Below are positions 1 through 11,130 of a stretch of 64,000 nt of DNA, piece after piece. The position numbers and the translations under genes were made by a program. The stretch lies in the NCBI RefSeq assembly GCF_011386835.1, contig NC_088804.1, forward strand, positions 35,389,549 through 35,453,548, written 5' to 3'. The DNA comes from Chrysemys picta bellii. Its lineage: Eukaryota > Chordata > Testudines > Emydidae. Below the pieces are notes generated by a model. It made no database searches. It saw only the letters and a list, made by a program, of their open reading frames with translations, and was not told the DNA's origin. Position 1 is the stretch's first letter. Each line of letters starts with the position of its first letter.

Positions 1-474
1 ACACAACACTCATATTGTGGATGGAATAAAGCTACCAGTATGAACTAGCACAAGTTAGCACAGAGTTAATTCCTGAGATGTTTCCTGTGACTCTAGCTTT
101 CCACCGTTTAATCAATATCTTTACAGATGATAATGCAGTAATTAAGGGTTTATCTTCATGGGGGGAGGGTCAATCCACAGCTTTTTGATGTGCGTCAGCT
201 ACAGCGCAATATGTAAGCTGTACTAATAGCATGCGCTCAGGACAGGGTGCCCTCTTTCTGTGTGCATCACTGTGTACACATAGCAACTGCTTGTTGCATA
301 CTAAGTGTGGAGTTCTCAGAGGGTATCCCATAGTCCTTTGCTTCACGGCTGAGCACTGTACATTCTGGGATTGTTCTCCCTGGGCATTGTGGGATCCATA
401 GCAGAAGCCAGGCAAGTTCAATTTTTTAAAAATTCCCATGTTTCCTCTGGCTCCATCCCATACTTGCCTTCTAG

Positions 475-1560
475 ATGAGCTCGGGCCATTTTCAAATTGC
501 TGCCTGCCAGCATGTACCCAACAATGCTGCTGCTTGGGTCATATTTCAGCACTCAGAGTCAGAAAAAATGGGCTTTGGAGTACACCTGCCACACCACCAA
601 GTACATGATGTGGCAGCAACAATGGCTCCTGCAGGAACTTCAGTGGCAGAGAAAATGGGATGAGGAAGGAGAGGAGGATACCAAGGAAGTCAGTGTGGTC
701 TGGTGGGAAAAGGTCATTCTGCAGACCTGGGATGACCAGTAGTGGTGGGAGAATTTCAGGATGGGACAGGCAACCTTTACAGAGATATGTGCTGAACTAA
801 CCCCGGAGCTGTAGTGACTGTGTGCCAACATATGGTGCCCCTCACCTGCTGACAAGTGGGTCACTGTCTGGAATCTAATCAACTTTGCATGGGGAGATTG
901 ACTGTTGGGGCCACACATGCTGCCATGTGATGCCATTGGGTCATAAAGCGCGGTGATCAGATTACTGATGGCTTTGCAAATATGAGCTTCCCAAACTGTA
1001 TTGGCGCAACTGATGAGACCCATGTGCCTGTTATTTGCCTCGGCTCCCTCAGTCAGGGATCAGAATTTATAAACAGAAAAGGGTATTTCTCCATAGTGTT
1101 CTAAGGGCTGGTTGACCACCATGGCAGATTTATGAACATAAATGCAGGGTGGGCTGGAAGAGTCCACATGCTAGGACCTTTTGGAACTTAGCTTTATCTA
1201 CTTAATGGAGAAATGGAAGTTTGCCCCCAGGAACACGGTGGCTATTAATGGTCTGGACATGGTTCTGTTTATCCTGGGAAAGCTGGCTTATCCTCCACTT
1301 CCCTGGTTAATGAAGCCATTCACAGGCTGCTTGGATAGATGAAGGAACTGTTTAACTACCACCTCAGTAGCTGTAGCATGGTAGTGGAGTTTACATTTGG
1401 CCATGTGTAAGGAAGGTGTTGCCGTTTGCGGAATAAGTTGAGAGCAGCAGAAAAGAACAACACGCCAAAGACCATAGCAGCAGGTTGTATTTCTCTCAAT
1501 ATTTGTGAGAATAAAACCTTAACAATGGGTGGGAGGCTGAGGTACAGAGACCAGCTCAGA
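475..1560 (+). pseudogene. Harbinger (DDE) transposase pseudogene, copy 1
   Basis: This is a broken transposase gene of the PIF/Harbinger superfamily, a nuclear DDE endonuclease that cuts and moves the element. Conceptual translation in shifting frames gives an N-terminal stretch with WWENFRM (about 740-765), the first catalytic Asp in ATDETHVPV (codon 1012-1014), INRKGYFS and HHGRFMNINAGW (1070-1150), PWLMKPFTG (about 1300-1330), VVEFTFGHV with the expected catalytic Glu (codon 1387-1389), and a late SLNICE motif near 1495. The second catalytic Asp, expected before AYP in ILGDxAYP, reads AAG (Lys) at 1280-1282. The first Asp, the AYP block and the Glu are in three different frames, so there are at least two frameshifts plus several stops. 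It cannot encode an active enzyme. Confidence 0.65.
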
Positions 1561-2639
1561 AGTTTCAGCAACCAGCAAGGTGTCCAATATGAAATGGAAA
1601 CAGGCAGGGCAATCTTGTCAGGGATATCTACTCCTCTTATTTTTGAATCTTGGGCCTGGAACTGTGCAGCTGTACATCTAGGTGTTAGTCCCTGGATGGA
1701 AAGCAGTGGTGGGATGAATCCTGAGCAGTTCAGTGAAGTTTATGGGTGGTGAAGGTGCAACCTTGTGGCAAATCTTATGTTACCTCATGCCTTTGCCTAC
1801 ATACTTTCATAAAACCTTATGAATTATATACAGCTTAATGAATTTCTATGTTAAATGCATTGATTCCCCACAAACTAATTTTTCAATGTTTTATTATTAA
1901 ACAAGGTAACAAGCAAGAATAAACCTTTACGTGAAACAACATTTTTAAATTATGAAACAATACATTTAACAACCTACTGTCGAACGGCAAAGAAACTTTA
2001 ATTTAAAACAACAATCAAGCAAAACCTCAAAGTGAAACAATGCAATGCAGGGCATAACACAAGGGGGGAGCTAAAAGTAACAGGTATGTACACCTTGACT
2101 TTGCTTTTCATGTTGGTGTCTGTAGTGGGATCAGTTATCATCCATGCGCCACCTTGTGAACAGAGGTTGCTCTATGGCCTCCTCCCTTTGTTTCCCCCTT
2201 CTTCAGGGCTCCTCAAACTCAGCACAATTCAAAGGAAATTAAAATATTTCCTCACCTAGGGTCCACTTATATTCAGTCCTTCGTGTCTCTCCCCCCTGAG
2301 TTGGGGGATACCCAGCTTTCTTTCCCAAAGCTGGGCACGGTTCATTTCTGCAAGAGCCAGGCTTGCTCCCTGCAGCAGCCCCTGCTGTTGCTTCAAGCCA
2401 CCTACTGCTCTTTCACAGGTGAATCTCCTTCAGTAATCAGGGTTGGCTAGCCCCAGGCCCTCCACCCATGAAAGAGTGAGCCACCCTGTTGCAGTGGCCT
2501 TCTGGTATTGAGTGACCAGGATTGAAGTTACCAGGGGTGGCAAGGCTCAAAAAAGCTGGACTCCCAGCAATTGTTCTCAGTGCCCTGAGCTTAGCTCTGC
2601 CTAGGGAAAGGCCTCTGGGAGTACAGCTGTGGGGGCACC

Positions 2640-3060
2640 ATGTGGAGAAGTTGCTGGTGGTCCCAGTATCCTGTACTGAGCAAGGGCTGCTGAACTTGGT
2701 TGAGTCCCGGTTTACAACACTGCAGCGCTTGCTTCCCTAACAGCAACACATGTGTCAGCAGAGCATTTTGGTTTGGAGTGGCCTCGGCATCTTCCTGTCA
2801 GTCTTTGGCCATGATGATACTGGCAGTGGCAAAGGACAGTGTGGCAGTTGCCCAGGACATGATCTCTCTGGAGAGCTCCCTGTCTGGTTCACTCTCCATC
2901 CTTAAATACAGCCTCCAACTCTCCTCTTTATTTTCTTTCTGGAGGATGGAGAGGGCCTCTGCATTGCTGTCCCTGAACATTTCATCAAAAGTTTTTTCAT
3001 TTTCTCCTTCTTAGGTTAGCCAGCCACTCAACCAATGATGAAGGCCCCATCCTTGGCATT
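2640..3060 (-). pseudogene. Probable C-terminal exon of Harbinger Myb-like gene, copy 1
   Basis: The minus strand carries an open stretch at 2798-2980 with a charged, helical composition (ALSILQKENKEESWRLYLRM). It resembles the C-terminal helix of Harbinger Myb-like accessory proteins, where a Trp-Arg pair precedes a long Glu/Arg-rich helix. It lies between the copy-1 transposase and the Myb domain relic, where the last exon of that gene should be. Identity rests mainly on position and composition. Confidence 0.35.
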
Positions 3061-3445
3061 CCGGCTGCTACAAGTGCCAGGACTGTGGGAGTAATAACTT
3101 CTATTTGTTTTAACGTTCACTTTCTAGAGAGGCTGCAATAGCATTTTAAAAATGTACATTTCTGACTTCACCTCCCAGACTTGGGGGAACTCTGAGCAGG
3201 TAAGTGGAGCGTGCATCAGGAGGGTGACATTAGGCTTTTTGTCAGTGCAGAAGATGTTGGTTGTGTGCCTTGCAGGCTGTGAGTATTGGGAATTATGTTC
3301 CTGGTGGGGGAGGGGGAAAATTTTGTTCCCCTTCTGGCTTTGCAGTTTTGATGTACCTATATGGGTGTCAGAGGAGTTAGCAGGGGGCAAGCTGGATACA
3401 TCCCCTTTAGGCTGTTCTCACTCTTGATGTTACACTAAGGCAGGT

Positions 3446-4237
3446 GACTAGACAAATTAGAGGATTGGGCCAAAAGAAATCTGATGAGGTTCAACAAGGA
3501 CAAGTGCAGAGTCCTGCACTTAGGACGGAAGAATCTCATGCACTGCTACAGACTAGGGACCAAGTGACCAGGCAGCAGATCTGCAGAAAAGGACCTAGGG
3601 GTTACAGTGGACGAAAAACTGGATATGAGTCAACAGTGTGCCCTTGTTGCCAAGAAGGCTAATGGCATTTTGGGCTGTATAAGTAGGAACATTGCCAGCA
3701 GATGGAGGGGCGTGATCATTCCCCTCTATTCGGCATTGGTGAGGCTTCATCTGCAGTCCAGTTTTGGGCCCCACACTACAAGAAGGATGTGGAAAAACTG
3801 GAAAGAGTCCAGCGGAGGGCAACAAAAATGATTAGGGGGCTGGAGCACATGACTTATGAGGAGAGGCTGAGGGAACTGGGATTATTTAGTCTGCAGAACA
3901 GAAGAATGAGGGGGGGATTTGATAGCTGCTTTCAACTACCTGAAAGGGGGTTCCAAAGAGGATGGATCTAGACTGTTCTCAGTGGTAGCAGATGACAGAA
4001 CAAGGAGTAATGGTCTCAAGTTGCAGTGGGGGAGGCTTAGGTTGGATATTAGGAAACACTATTTCACTAGGAGGGTGGTGAAGCACTGGAATGGGTTACC
4101 TAGGGTGGTGGTGGAATCTCCTTCCTTAGAGGTATTTAAGGTCAGGCTTGACAAAGCCCTGGCTGGGATGATTTTTTGAGTAGGGGGTTCGACTAGATGA
4201 CCTCCTGAGATATCTTCTAACCCTGATATTCTATGAC
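3446..4237 (+). mobile_element. CR1 LINE, 5'-truncated 3' part (copy A)
   Basis: This copy begins inside the C-terminal region of the CR1 reverse transcriptase ORF, at the codons for [10 protein letters not shown]. It continues through the post-RT domain ([20 protein letters not shown], then [11 protein letters not shown] and [10 protein letters not shown]) into a short 3' UTR that ends with TGATATTCTATGA, the CR1-type octamer tail. It lacks the RT catalytic motifs because of 5' truncation, which is normal for target-primed insertion. Several frame changes and stops make it a dead copy. It is collinear with the 3' part of copy B (14398-15226) and is inserted inside Harbinger copy 1. Confidence 0.9.
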
Positions 4238-4239
4238 TA

Positions 4240-4720
4240 GGAGGCAGAGAGTAGCCTTATTCAAAAAGGAAAAGGGCAGCTCTGTGAGACAGGCTGTGAA
4301 GTTATTCACTAATAATGGTCGTCCCTTCTCTTCCCCCCTCCCCGCCCATGAATCTTGCTGGGGTTTAGGGGCAGAAACAGCAGGCATCGGGCTCTACAAT
4401 TTTCCTGGGTTTGGTGGTCATGTAACTGTGCAAAATCCTGTCCGGCTCTCCATAAAAATGCCTGGATGTTTTCCTGGCATCCTTTGTTTTAATGTAGGTC
4501 CTCCTGAGTGGTTTGCTCTTTGTCTGACATTGGTCGGCATCCCAGTTGTGACTTTCGGCGGTCATCTGCTTAGCAATGTGCACAAACTGATCTTTATTCC
4601 CATGGCCGGCCACCAGTGCTTCCTGCATCGATGCCATCTGGGGAGAAGCAATGAGATCCAGGGTCCCAGCACAACTGCAAGCAACTGCCTAAGGCATGTT
4701 GTAGGGCTTTTGCGGTAATA
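4240..4720 (-). pseudogene. Myb/SANT-like DNA-binding gene relic of Harbinger copy 1
   Basis: Read on the minus strand, 4365-4637 encodes a trihelix-like segment: FVHIAKQMTAESHNWDADQC, followed by KPLRRTYIKTKDARKTS. This matches the pattern of Harbinger Myb-like proteins, in which xQCRxKxKxLRxxY precedes a short linker and a FYxxLdxIL block (here FYGEPDRILHS). Such proteins help the transposase reach the nucleus and bind the element ends. The N-terminal Trp of the domain is not clear, and the reading frame breaks on both sides. The 161-codon + strand frame over the same bases is its antisense shadow. Confidence 0.5.
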
Positions 4721-5016
4721 TTGCAGCAATTGTGACCTACTCCATTTCAGGAGCAAATGGGCAAAATCTGGTCCCATACTAGCTTTTAAATGGGGGTGGG
4801 GGCATCCGGTTACCAGATCAGGGAGGTCTGTAACACAGACAGGTCAGTAACGGTTGCCCACAAAGCAATGTTGGGCAGCCATTGGAGGCCTGCCAAAGCA
4901 ACGTGCAGCAGCACTGTGTGCACAGGAACAATACACTGAACTAACTCCATCCACAGCAAAGTTAGGTCACTTGGAAAGACGACTCCAGAGTTCATGATAA
5001 GTGCAGAGTCAGTGCA

Positions 5017-5160
5017 CAAGTTGAGGACTTCAGTAGCTCAGACATATGTCAGGGGTTTGTTACAGGACTGGGTGGGTGAGATTCTGTGGCCTGCGTTGCA
5101 GGAGGTCAGACTAAAGGTCATAATGATCCCTTCTGACCTTAAAGTCTATGAGTCTAGTCT
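5017..5160 (+). mobile_element. CR1 LINE 3' tail (copy C)
   Basis: The segment contains the diagnostic CR1 3' UTR words GGGTGGGTGAGATTCTGTGG, CAGGAGGTCAGACTA and CCCTTCTGACCTTAAAGTCT, and ends near TATGAGTCTAG. The same words occur in the same order at 54646-54812. Only the last 140 or so bases of the element are present. Confidence 0.85.
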
Positions 5161-5573
5161 AGTGAACTATAATGGATTGGATGGTGTTTATGAAAATGTT
5201 TTCAAACCGGATTAAATTGACTTAATCTGGTTTAATCTCCCTGTGTGACTAGGTCCTCTATTTCATTAGACTTTAAAGCGTAGTCTTTAAATGGTGCTTT
5301 TTAGGAATATTTTCCTATATTGCATGACTTCTCACCAGTGTCCCTAGGGAATGGAAGAGCAAGGCACCAAGTAAATGTTTATTAGGCCACTGTTGAAGAT
5401 ATTGACCATCCCACCAACCATTACCCTGTCTCCATGCCCTTTATTATGCACTTGCGGCATCATCCAACAGCTTCTCGTGTCCTTTGGCTCTTAGTCAGAG
5501 ATTGTGCTCATTCCATTGGTTAGTGGTTTAATACCAGCAATGTCCAGGTTGATTCAATTATTATTATGACTCA

Positions 5574-5841
5574 GGGCAGGTCTACACTACGGGGTTAAGT
5601 TGACCTAAGTTACGCAATTCCAGCTACGTGAATAATGTAGCTGGAGTTGATGTAGCTTAGATCAACTTATTGTAGTTTCTACACCGTGCTGGGCTGATGG
5701 AAGAAACTCTCCCATCAACTTACCTTACGCTTACAGGAGAGCAATCGGCAGTCGATTTAGCAGGTCTTCACTAGACCTGCTAAATCGACCCCCAGTGGAT
5801 CGATTGCCGCAGCATCGATCCACGTTAAGTGTAGCCTGTGG
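5574..5841. mobile_element. Harbinger-type MITE with internal palindrome
   Basis: It starts GGGCAGGTCTACACT and ends with the imperfect inverted copy AAGTGTAGCCTGTGG. Inside are alternating palindromic blocks (AGCTACGTGAATAATGTAGCT) and a perfect 17-bp inverted repeat at 5751-5767 and 5773-5789 around a 5-base loop. There is no coding capacity. It is probably mobilised in trans by Harbinger transposase. No 3-bp target duplication is clear. Confidence 0.6.
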
Positions 5842-8800
5842 ATCTACTACCCCCTGTGGTGAAAGTTAACATACAGAGCAGAGAGAAAAGCCCACTGAAC
5901 TCAAGGGGAACTCTTTCCAGGGGATTCTGTGGGCTTCGGATCTGGTCTAGTATGAGAGAGCTCATAACTGGATATTCTAGGTGAATTAGAGATGTTTTTT
6001 TTTTTGTCTCTAGCTTCCACCAAAGCATCAGGTATAAAACAATGGTGGAGGCAGAATACCAAATGCAATGGTATGACCAATACGGCATATGTTATATTTC
6101 TACCTATAGAAGAAGGTTTACTGCCTACCTGTCCATACTGTACATCTGAGCCCTTTTTATTGCACCATCTAGTATATGGTGTGAAGATACAGCTTGTTGG
6201 AAGCAAAAATATTCTAATTGCAATTAACCCGTTTCGATGTGCTATAATTAAATGACTGTCAAAAGGAAGAAATTAAAACTAGAGCTTTCCAGTGAACCCC
6301 TAACAACAACTATCTAGTGACATAGTTACAGCACAGTCGGGAAGCCAATCAACTGTGTCCATGTGGTATCTGCAAACCTACTGGACACCTGGCTGTGTAA
6401 ATGAATGTGGTGTTTACTTCTGAAAGGGGAGAGACTGCAAATCATTATTTTGTTCTGCTTTGTGAGTGAAACACTCATTCAGCATCAGTCATATTCCTCC
6501 ATCTATCTTTGGCCAGGCTTTTCCATACATCACCTTAAGGATGTCTGTTCTGGTTTTTGTCATTATGATGTTTGCCTCCAAAAGGGAAATGTCTCCTTGG
6601 CTTACTCACTGTATCTTTGCAAGCAGAATTCATCACTATGAAGAACAGCATTGAGCAGCGGTAGCTGATGTGCCTCTTAGCATACATTAATGCCCTTATC
6701 AATGTTGCTAAATAGGCAGCATGTGTGGAATAGTTTCTGTGAATACCTCAGAAATCTTCTTAATGACTAATGCTGTGTACAAATCACAGCACACTCAACA
6801 TGCGACATCACATTTTTCTTAATTTAATTTCAAAGATCTTAATATGTGTGAGTCATGCTATTACAGAACAGGCAAGCCAACCCCTCCCCCCCCCTTAAAA
6901 TACAATGATGTTAAAAGTCAGATGCAACAACATGCAAATCAGAGATTGATAGATCATTTTAATTTATTTCTAGAGACATAAGGCTAACAAATGAGAAGAG
7001 ACCATATTAATGCTGAAAATGTGCAGTAAATGTGACAAAGCATCATAAAAAATGTCCAGTATCTAACTCAGGTAAAGCTTGTGCAAATGAATATACTACT
7101 TGTTTACAATTTATAGGGGCTCAGTTGCGGTGAGTTGAAGGTATTTTAAGAAGATATATTTGCTTTGAGAAAGAAAAACTGATTATGGCTCACATTAAAA
7201 CTCTGCTGAATGAAGGAACAGCATTGCAAATATATAGCAACTGAAGGCATGATATTTCTGGAAGGACTTTCTAGCTTGAGAAAACTTTAATAAGGCATTT
7301 GAACTGCATGGGAGAATACCTATCCACAGCCTCTGGAACAGGACTACAAAGAACATATTGATCTGTACATGGGATCCAATCATATTCCAGATTAAAAAGA
7401 TACAAAAATCTTCAGGAGGCTACCGGGGAGATTAACCTGTCAAGGGGACATCCCATAACAAGATCATCCCATAATGAGATTATTTACACAAGAGGATGTC
7501 ATTGTTCAGCTACAGATATTTAAGAAAGAGAAATGGTACTATGAGGGATTCTTGGTGTGAGGAGGTGTGCATATATTTATATATCTGTCCAAGACCTGTC
7601 TATGGCTTAGATTCAGTTTTCCAGCTAGGGTAGGAATACACTGGGGGGAAAAGGGTTCCTTTTACTGATCTGTGTGACATGATGGGCAAAAAAGAAGCTT
7701 TGTATAAGCTCTTCTTTTTTTACGGATCATTAAAATCCCACCATTTGCTGCACCATGTCCCCAAGCCCCACCACTTAAGCAACATATTTTTTTTACAGCT
7801 CCAGAGCACACTTCTGCGGAATAATCAGAATTTTATATTTGCAAATCCTGGAGGTGCTCAGTGGCACCAGAATAAAGCAGCCCCCTCTACTTGGTTGCAG
7901 TTCTATATTGATAGGAAATCTGTAGGATTTTGTTTAGAATCTATTGTGATGGGCTGGGTTAAATCACTTTAAAATGGGGAGAGGGTAAGGAGTAACAACT
8001 ACCCTTCATTTAACATAGTTGTAAGATGCCATTAAGCTCCTTTATGAAAACGGATAGCTTAAACAATAGTGGCCTCCAACCTAGATGCAGGCACAGATTA
8101 TTGCCCAAAGGAAAGACACATGCAAGGGTGGAGGGGTTTCATGAGCTATTGTTTTGTGAAGATTTGTGTGTCTGTGAGAGAAACAGCACAAGGACCAGAG
8201 AAGCTGAGAACAAAGCACTACATTCAGCCTGAAGAAGCACCGTGGGCATGGTACTAAGAAGTTTAGAGAGAGCTTTTTGGGCAGAGTGCTGGCTAAAAGG
8301 GGCTTAGACATGTCAGCAAAGAAACTATCTTCTGCTGTTTTGATTCCTCATGTGTTCAGGGAAACATGGTTTTGGGCATTCTTTGAAAGTAAACAGGATT
8401 GCATCAAAGATACCTGACTCCCATCATCAGTTTCTCTTTCTAACTGGAACCACCCCAAAGACCCCACATTCTTGGCTGACCACTTGCATCAAAAATGCTA
8501 TTCGAACATCATTTGTGGTTTCTAAGCCAGTTCTCATATTTGCTAGCATGTCACAATCCTTAAGTACATCCCATGTACTGTTCAGACAAATTCTGTTCCT
8601 GCAAACAGGAACTCATGCATGTACTTACCTTTAATTACAGCTTGGAAGTCTGATTGAACTAATCAGTCCCTAAAGCAAAAACGTTTCGCAGTTGAGGATA
8701 TTTGGTTGCATCTCAGTTGGAGGGCAGTGTTTGCTGTTTAAAAAGTCATCCTTCACCAACAGATACCTCAGCAGCAGGGTCAGATTTTGCATTCTCAGTG

Positions 8801-9896
8801 TGCAATGCACTGTCTCAATTTAATTCTAAGGGATATGATCAGGGAAGTGTATTTTCCTAATGTAGCCTAGTGGATTTTCTCATAGTGACTCATCACTCAC
8901 AAGATAGATTGTTCCACTTTCCTAACACCCACAAACCAACATGCTATGGTAAGTATTCAATGTTTATACTGGCCACAATATAAAGGTCCTGCAGAAAGAA
9001 AATGCATTTTAGAAATTAGGCCATGTAAAGGGAGTTACATCGGAGACTAATCGGGTCCATTTAGCTGATAGTGTCACCATAATAAAGCAGAGAACTTGGA
9101 AGCTGGGATTTCCATTGTCTATATCTGCACTACTACCCCAGTCCATCATTTATATTCTCAATGCTGAAGTCTATAATTCCCACACACCACAATCTGTTAT
9201 TGTCTAGGGAGTCTTGACCATGACTTAATTATGAGCTGCTTACAAAGATGCTGCTGCTAAGTTGGTCTTGGAATAAACCCAGGAAAGCTTATTAATTGAT
9301 TCCCTCTTTCTACAAGCTACAGTCTGGTGTTTATGCCCTATCTTAATTTCCCTTCTTCTTTCTTGGGAGGTTTGTATTTGTGCTGGGAGAAGCTCATATG
9401 GCCAGTTGGGAAATGTACCTGAGAAGCAGATGCTCAGCTCTTGCGGATGCAAAACCAGCCTCTGAATCTCAGAAAAGCCGTCTCCTTCCTGAGATTTCTG
9501 GTTCTTCCTGGTTCTGATCTGGCCAGAAGCATAGAAAACACAATCTCTTTCATAGCATGCAGCAAATGCAGAGAAGAGAGAAAGAATCACAACAAAAGTC
9601 CTCCGAGCGTCTCTTCAAAAATGCTTCCATCCAAATTCTGTTCAATTTTGGATCAATGCTTTGTGTCATCTCTCATTTTATTTGATCTGGTTCATCTATC
9701 CCCAGTTAATCTTCCCATATGTACGTCCTCCATCTCTTCCTAGAAATACCCATCCTCTGAATAGTCCCCTGTTAGTATTCTGGCCTTTCTCTTTCCTCCC
9801 ATGCTGAGGTACAGTAGCATTCATATCATTTGTTATCTTCAGCGGAGCTGTTTCAGCTGAAATTAGGAACTTCCCCATAGGACAATCACTCTACAA
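5842..9896. other. Intergenic DNA without recognised genes
   Basis: This stretch is AT-rich and mostly single-copy in appearance. I see short poly-T and poly-C runs (for example 5995-6005 and 6885-6894) but no convincing exon, RNA gene or intact transposon. The short reading frames here lack motifs and are as expected by chance. Confidence 0.5.
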
Positions 9897-10070
9897 ATGG
9901 AGCTGAGTACCGTGCACAGCTTGATCCCCCCGTTGAATGATATGCGTGAAATTGATGAATACATTAATGAACTAGCAGACAAAGGTGAAGTAGATGATAT
10001 AAATTATGCAAATTTAAAAAATGTACCGCACAAAAGGTTAATCTACAAAGTCAGTGTGTGGGGTACGTAG
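9897..10070 (+). CDS. 57-codon open frame of protein-like composition, unknown
   Basis: An ATG at 9897 opens a frame that ends at TAG 10068-10070. The middle of the predicted peptide, MREIDEYINELADKGEVDD, is rich in Asp, Glu and Ile and reads like a real helical protein segment, not translated noise. It then runs into INYANLKNVPHKRL. I do not recognise the family. It could be an exon or processed fragment of a cellular gene, part of an old transposon ORF, or chance. No splice sites, poly(A) tract or homologous neighbour support it. Confidence 0.2.
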   Translation: MELSTVHSLIPPLNDMREIDEYINELADKGEVDDINYANLKNVPHKRLIYKVSVWGT

Positions 10071-10579
10071 GGAGAAGTATATTCCTGTGGATCCAAAACA
10101 TGTTTAGTGAGAAGGAAAAGAGACCAATAAAAAGGCGATGGTTCAAGAGGGTAAATGAGACCACTGGGCTGGTTTGGCCAAGGGTAGCTTGGGGGCTTCT
10201 CTTTATCTATTTTATATTTTAAAAAAACCTGGAGGCAAGTGTACTTGTTGGTATCAGGGAAGGACAGCAGCAAAAGTGGTGGAACAAAGCCAACAAATTA
10301 AAAATAATTTGAGATTAATTAGGTTTGTGTGCAGGCGAATGTGTGATGCACTTTCATGTTGGAAAGTATCAGGTAATGCAGTTGGGGATGAAAAATAATT
10401 ATAAGGCTATACTCTCAGGAGATGCTAGATCAGGTTGGGGACTTGGAGATGATTATAGAGAATATACTCAAATCTAGTGTTCTTTATCAGCAGTGGAAAA
10501 AAGTCCAACAGGATTTTCAGGGGCATATCAACTGTGCCGGGGGAAAGGACAGAAATTTGGTGCTCACATATTCATTTTG

Positions 10580-10690
10580 ATTTGTATTATGGTAACAACT
10601 ATATATCCTACCTAAGATCAAGCCTCTATTTGGTTAGGCAGTGCACAAACATATTCTAAGACTATCCATGGCCTGAGAAGATTATCATCT
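10580..10690 (-). mobile_element. CR1/L3-like LINE 3' end fragment
   Basis: The + strand reads TTGTATTATGGTAACA, then a GCAGTGCACAAACA block, then TCATCTAAATAGAGAA. This is a decayed version of the repeat seen more clearly at 19940-20105, reversed relative to the LINE. Confidence 0.45.
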
Positions 10691-11130
10691 AAATAGAGAA
10701 GAGAGACAGAGGAGGGGAAGGGAAGTATTATCCCTATTTTACTGAGGAGGACCTCGGGCACACAGAGGTCAAGTTTAGAACAGGTTGGAAAATGTGGGTT
10801 GCAGAAAATTTCAATGAAAATGTTTCATTTTTTTGTCAAAGGGTTTAAGGAAAATTTTGAGTTTTTGTGAGAATTTTTTTTTTGTTTTCAGCAACTGAAA
10901 ACTGAAAATTTGGTGTGGGATTTTTTTGTTTATTGGTGAAAAATCTATTTATTTTGTAAGGACAGGAGACACTTTTCACGAAGTTTGCTGTTGAAAACCG
11001 AATTTTCAATCAAACAAAAGGTTTGATGGAAAATTTTCAACCTGCCCCGATTAAATGACATGGGCAAGGTCCCAGCCCAGAACTGAAGCCTACTTTCAGT
11101 CTAGTGTTTAACCACCAGACCACCCTTCCT
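10690..11130 (-). mobile_element. tRNA-SINE/MIR-like SINE split by a small TIR element
   Basis: Bases 10710-10775 (TATTATCCCTATTTTACTGA, then CACACAGAGGTCAAG) and 11046-11130 (GACATGGGCAAGGTC, then CCAGACCACCCTTCC) are two halves of one SINE in reverse orientation. The first half ends where the CORE-SINE region continues in the second half. The 264-bp insert between them is listed separately. Confidence 0.6.
10781..11044. mobile_element. Small hAT-like TIR element inside a SINE
   Basis: It starts CAGGTTGGAAAATG and ends ATTTTCAACCTG, forming a 12-13 bp terminal inverted repeat. The interior is made of A/T-rich words such as GAAAATTT and TTTTTGT with no coding frame. It interrupts a SINE, which shows it is a real insertion. 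The expected 8-bp target duplication is not preserved at these boundaries, so the hAT assignment is tentative. Confidence 0.5.

Larger units (their letters stand above)
160..5016. mobile_element. Degraded PIF/Harbinger transposon (copy 1), interrupted by a CR1
   Basis: The left part carries a + strand transposase relic (about 475-1560). The right part carries a - strand Myb/SANT-like relic in two pieces (about 2640-3060 and 4240-4720). This convergent two-gene layout is typical of Harbinger elements and matches the better copy at 27118-30396. A 5'-truncated CR1 (3446-4237) sits between the two Myb-like pieces, so the LINE landed in an existing Harbinger copy. I could not identify terminal inverted repeats or a 3-bp target duplication, so both ends are approximate. 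The right end is cut off by a CR1 tail that starts near 5017. Bases 1-159 show nothing I recognise. Confidence 0.6.

Noticed and set aside
4233..4718. 161-codon + strand frame
   Set aside because: It is antisense to the Myb/SANT-like relic, whose translation carries the recognisable motif.
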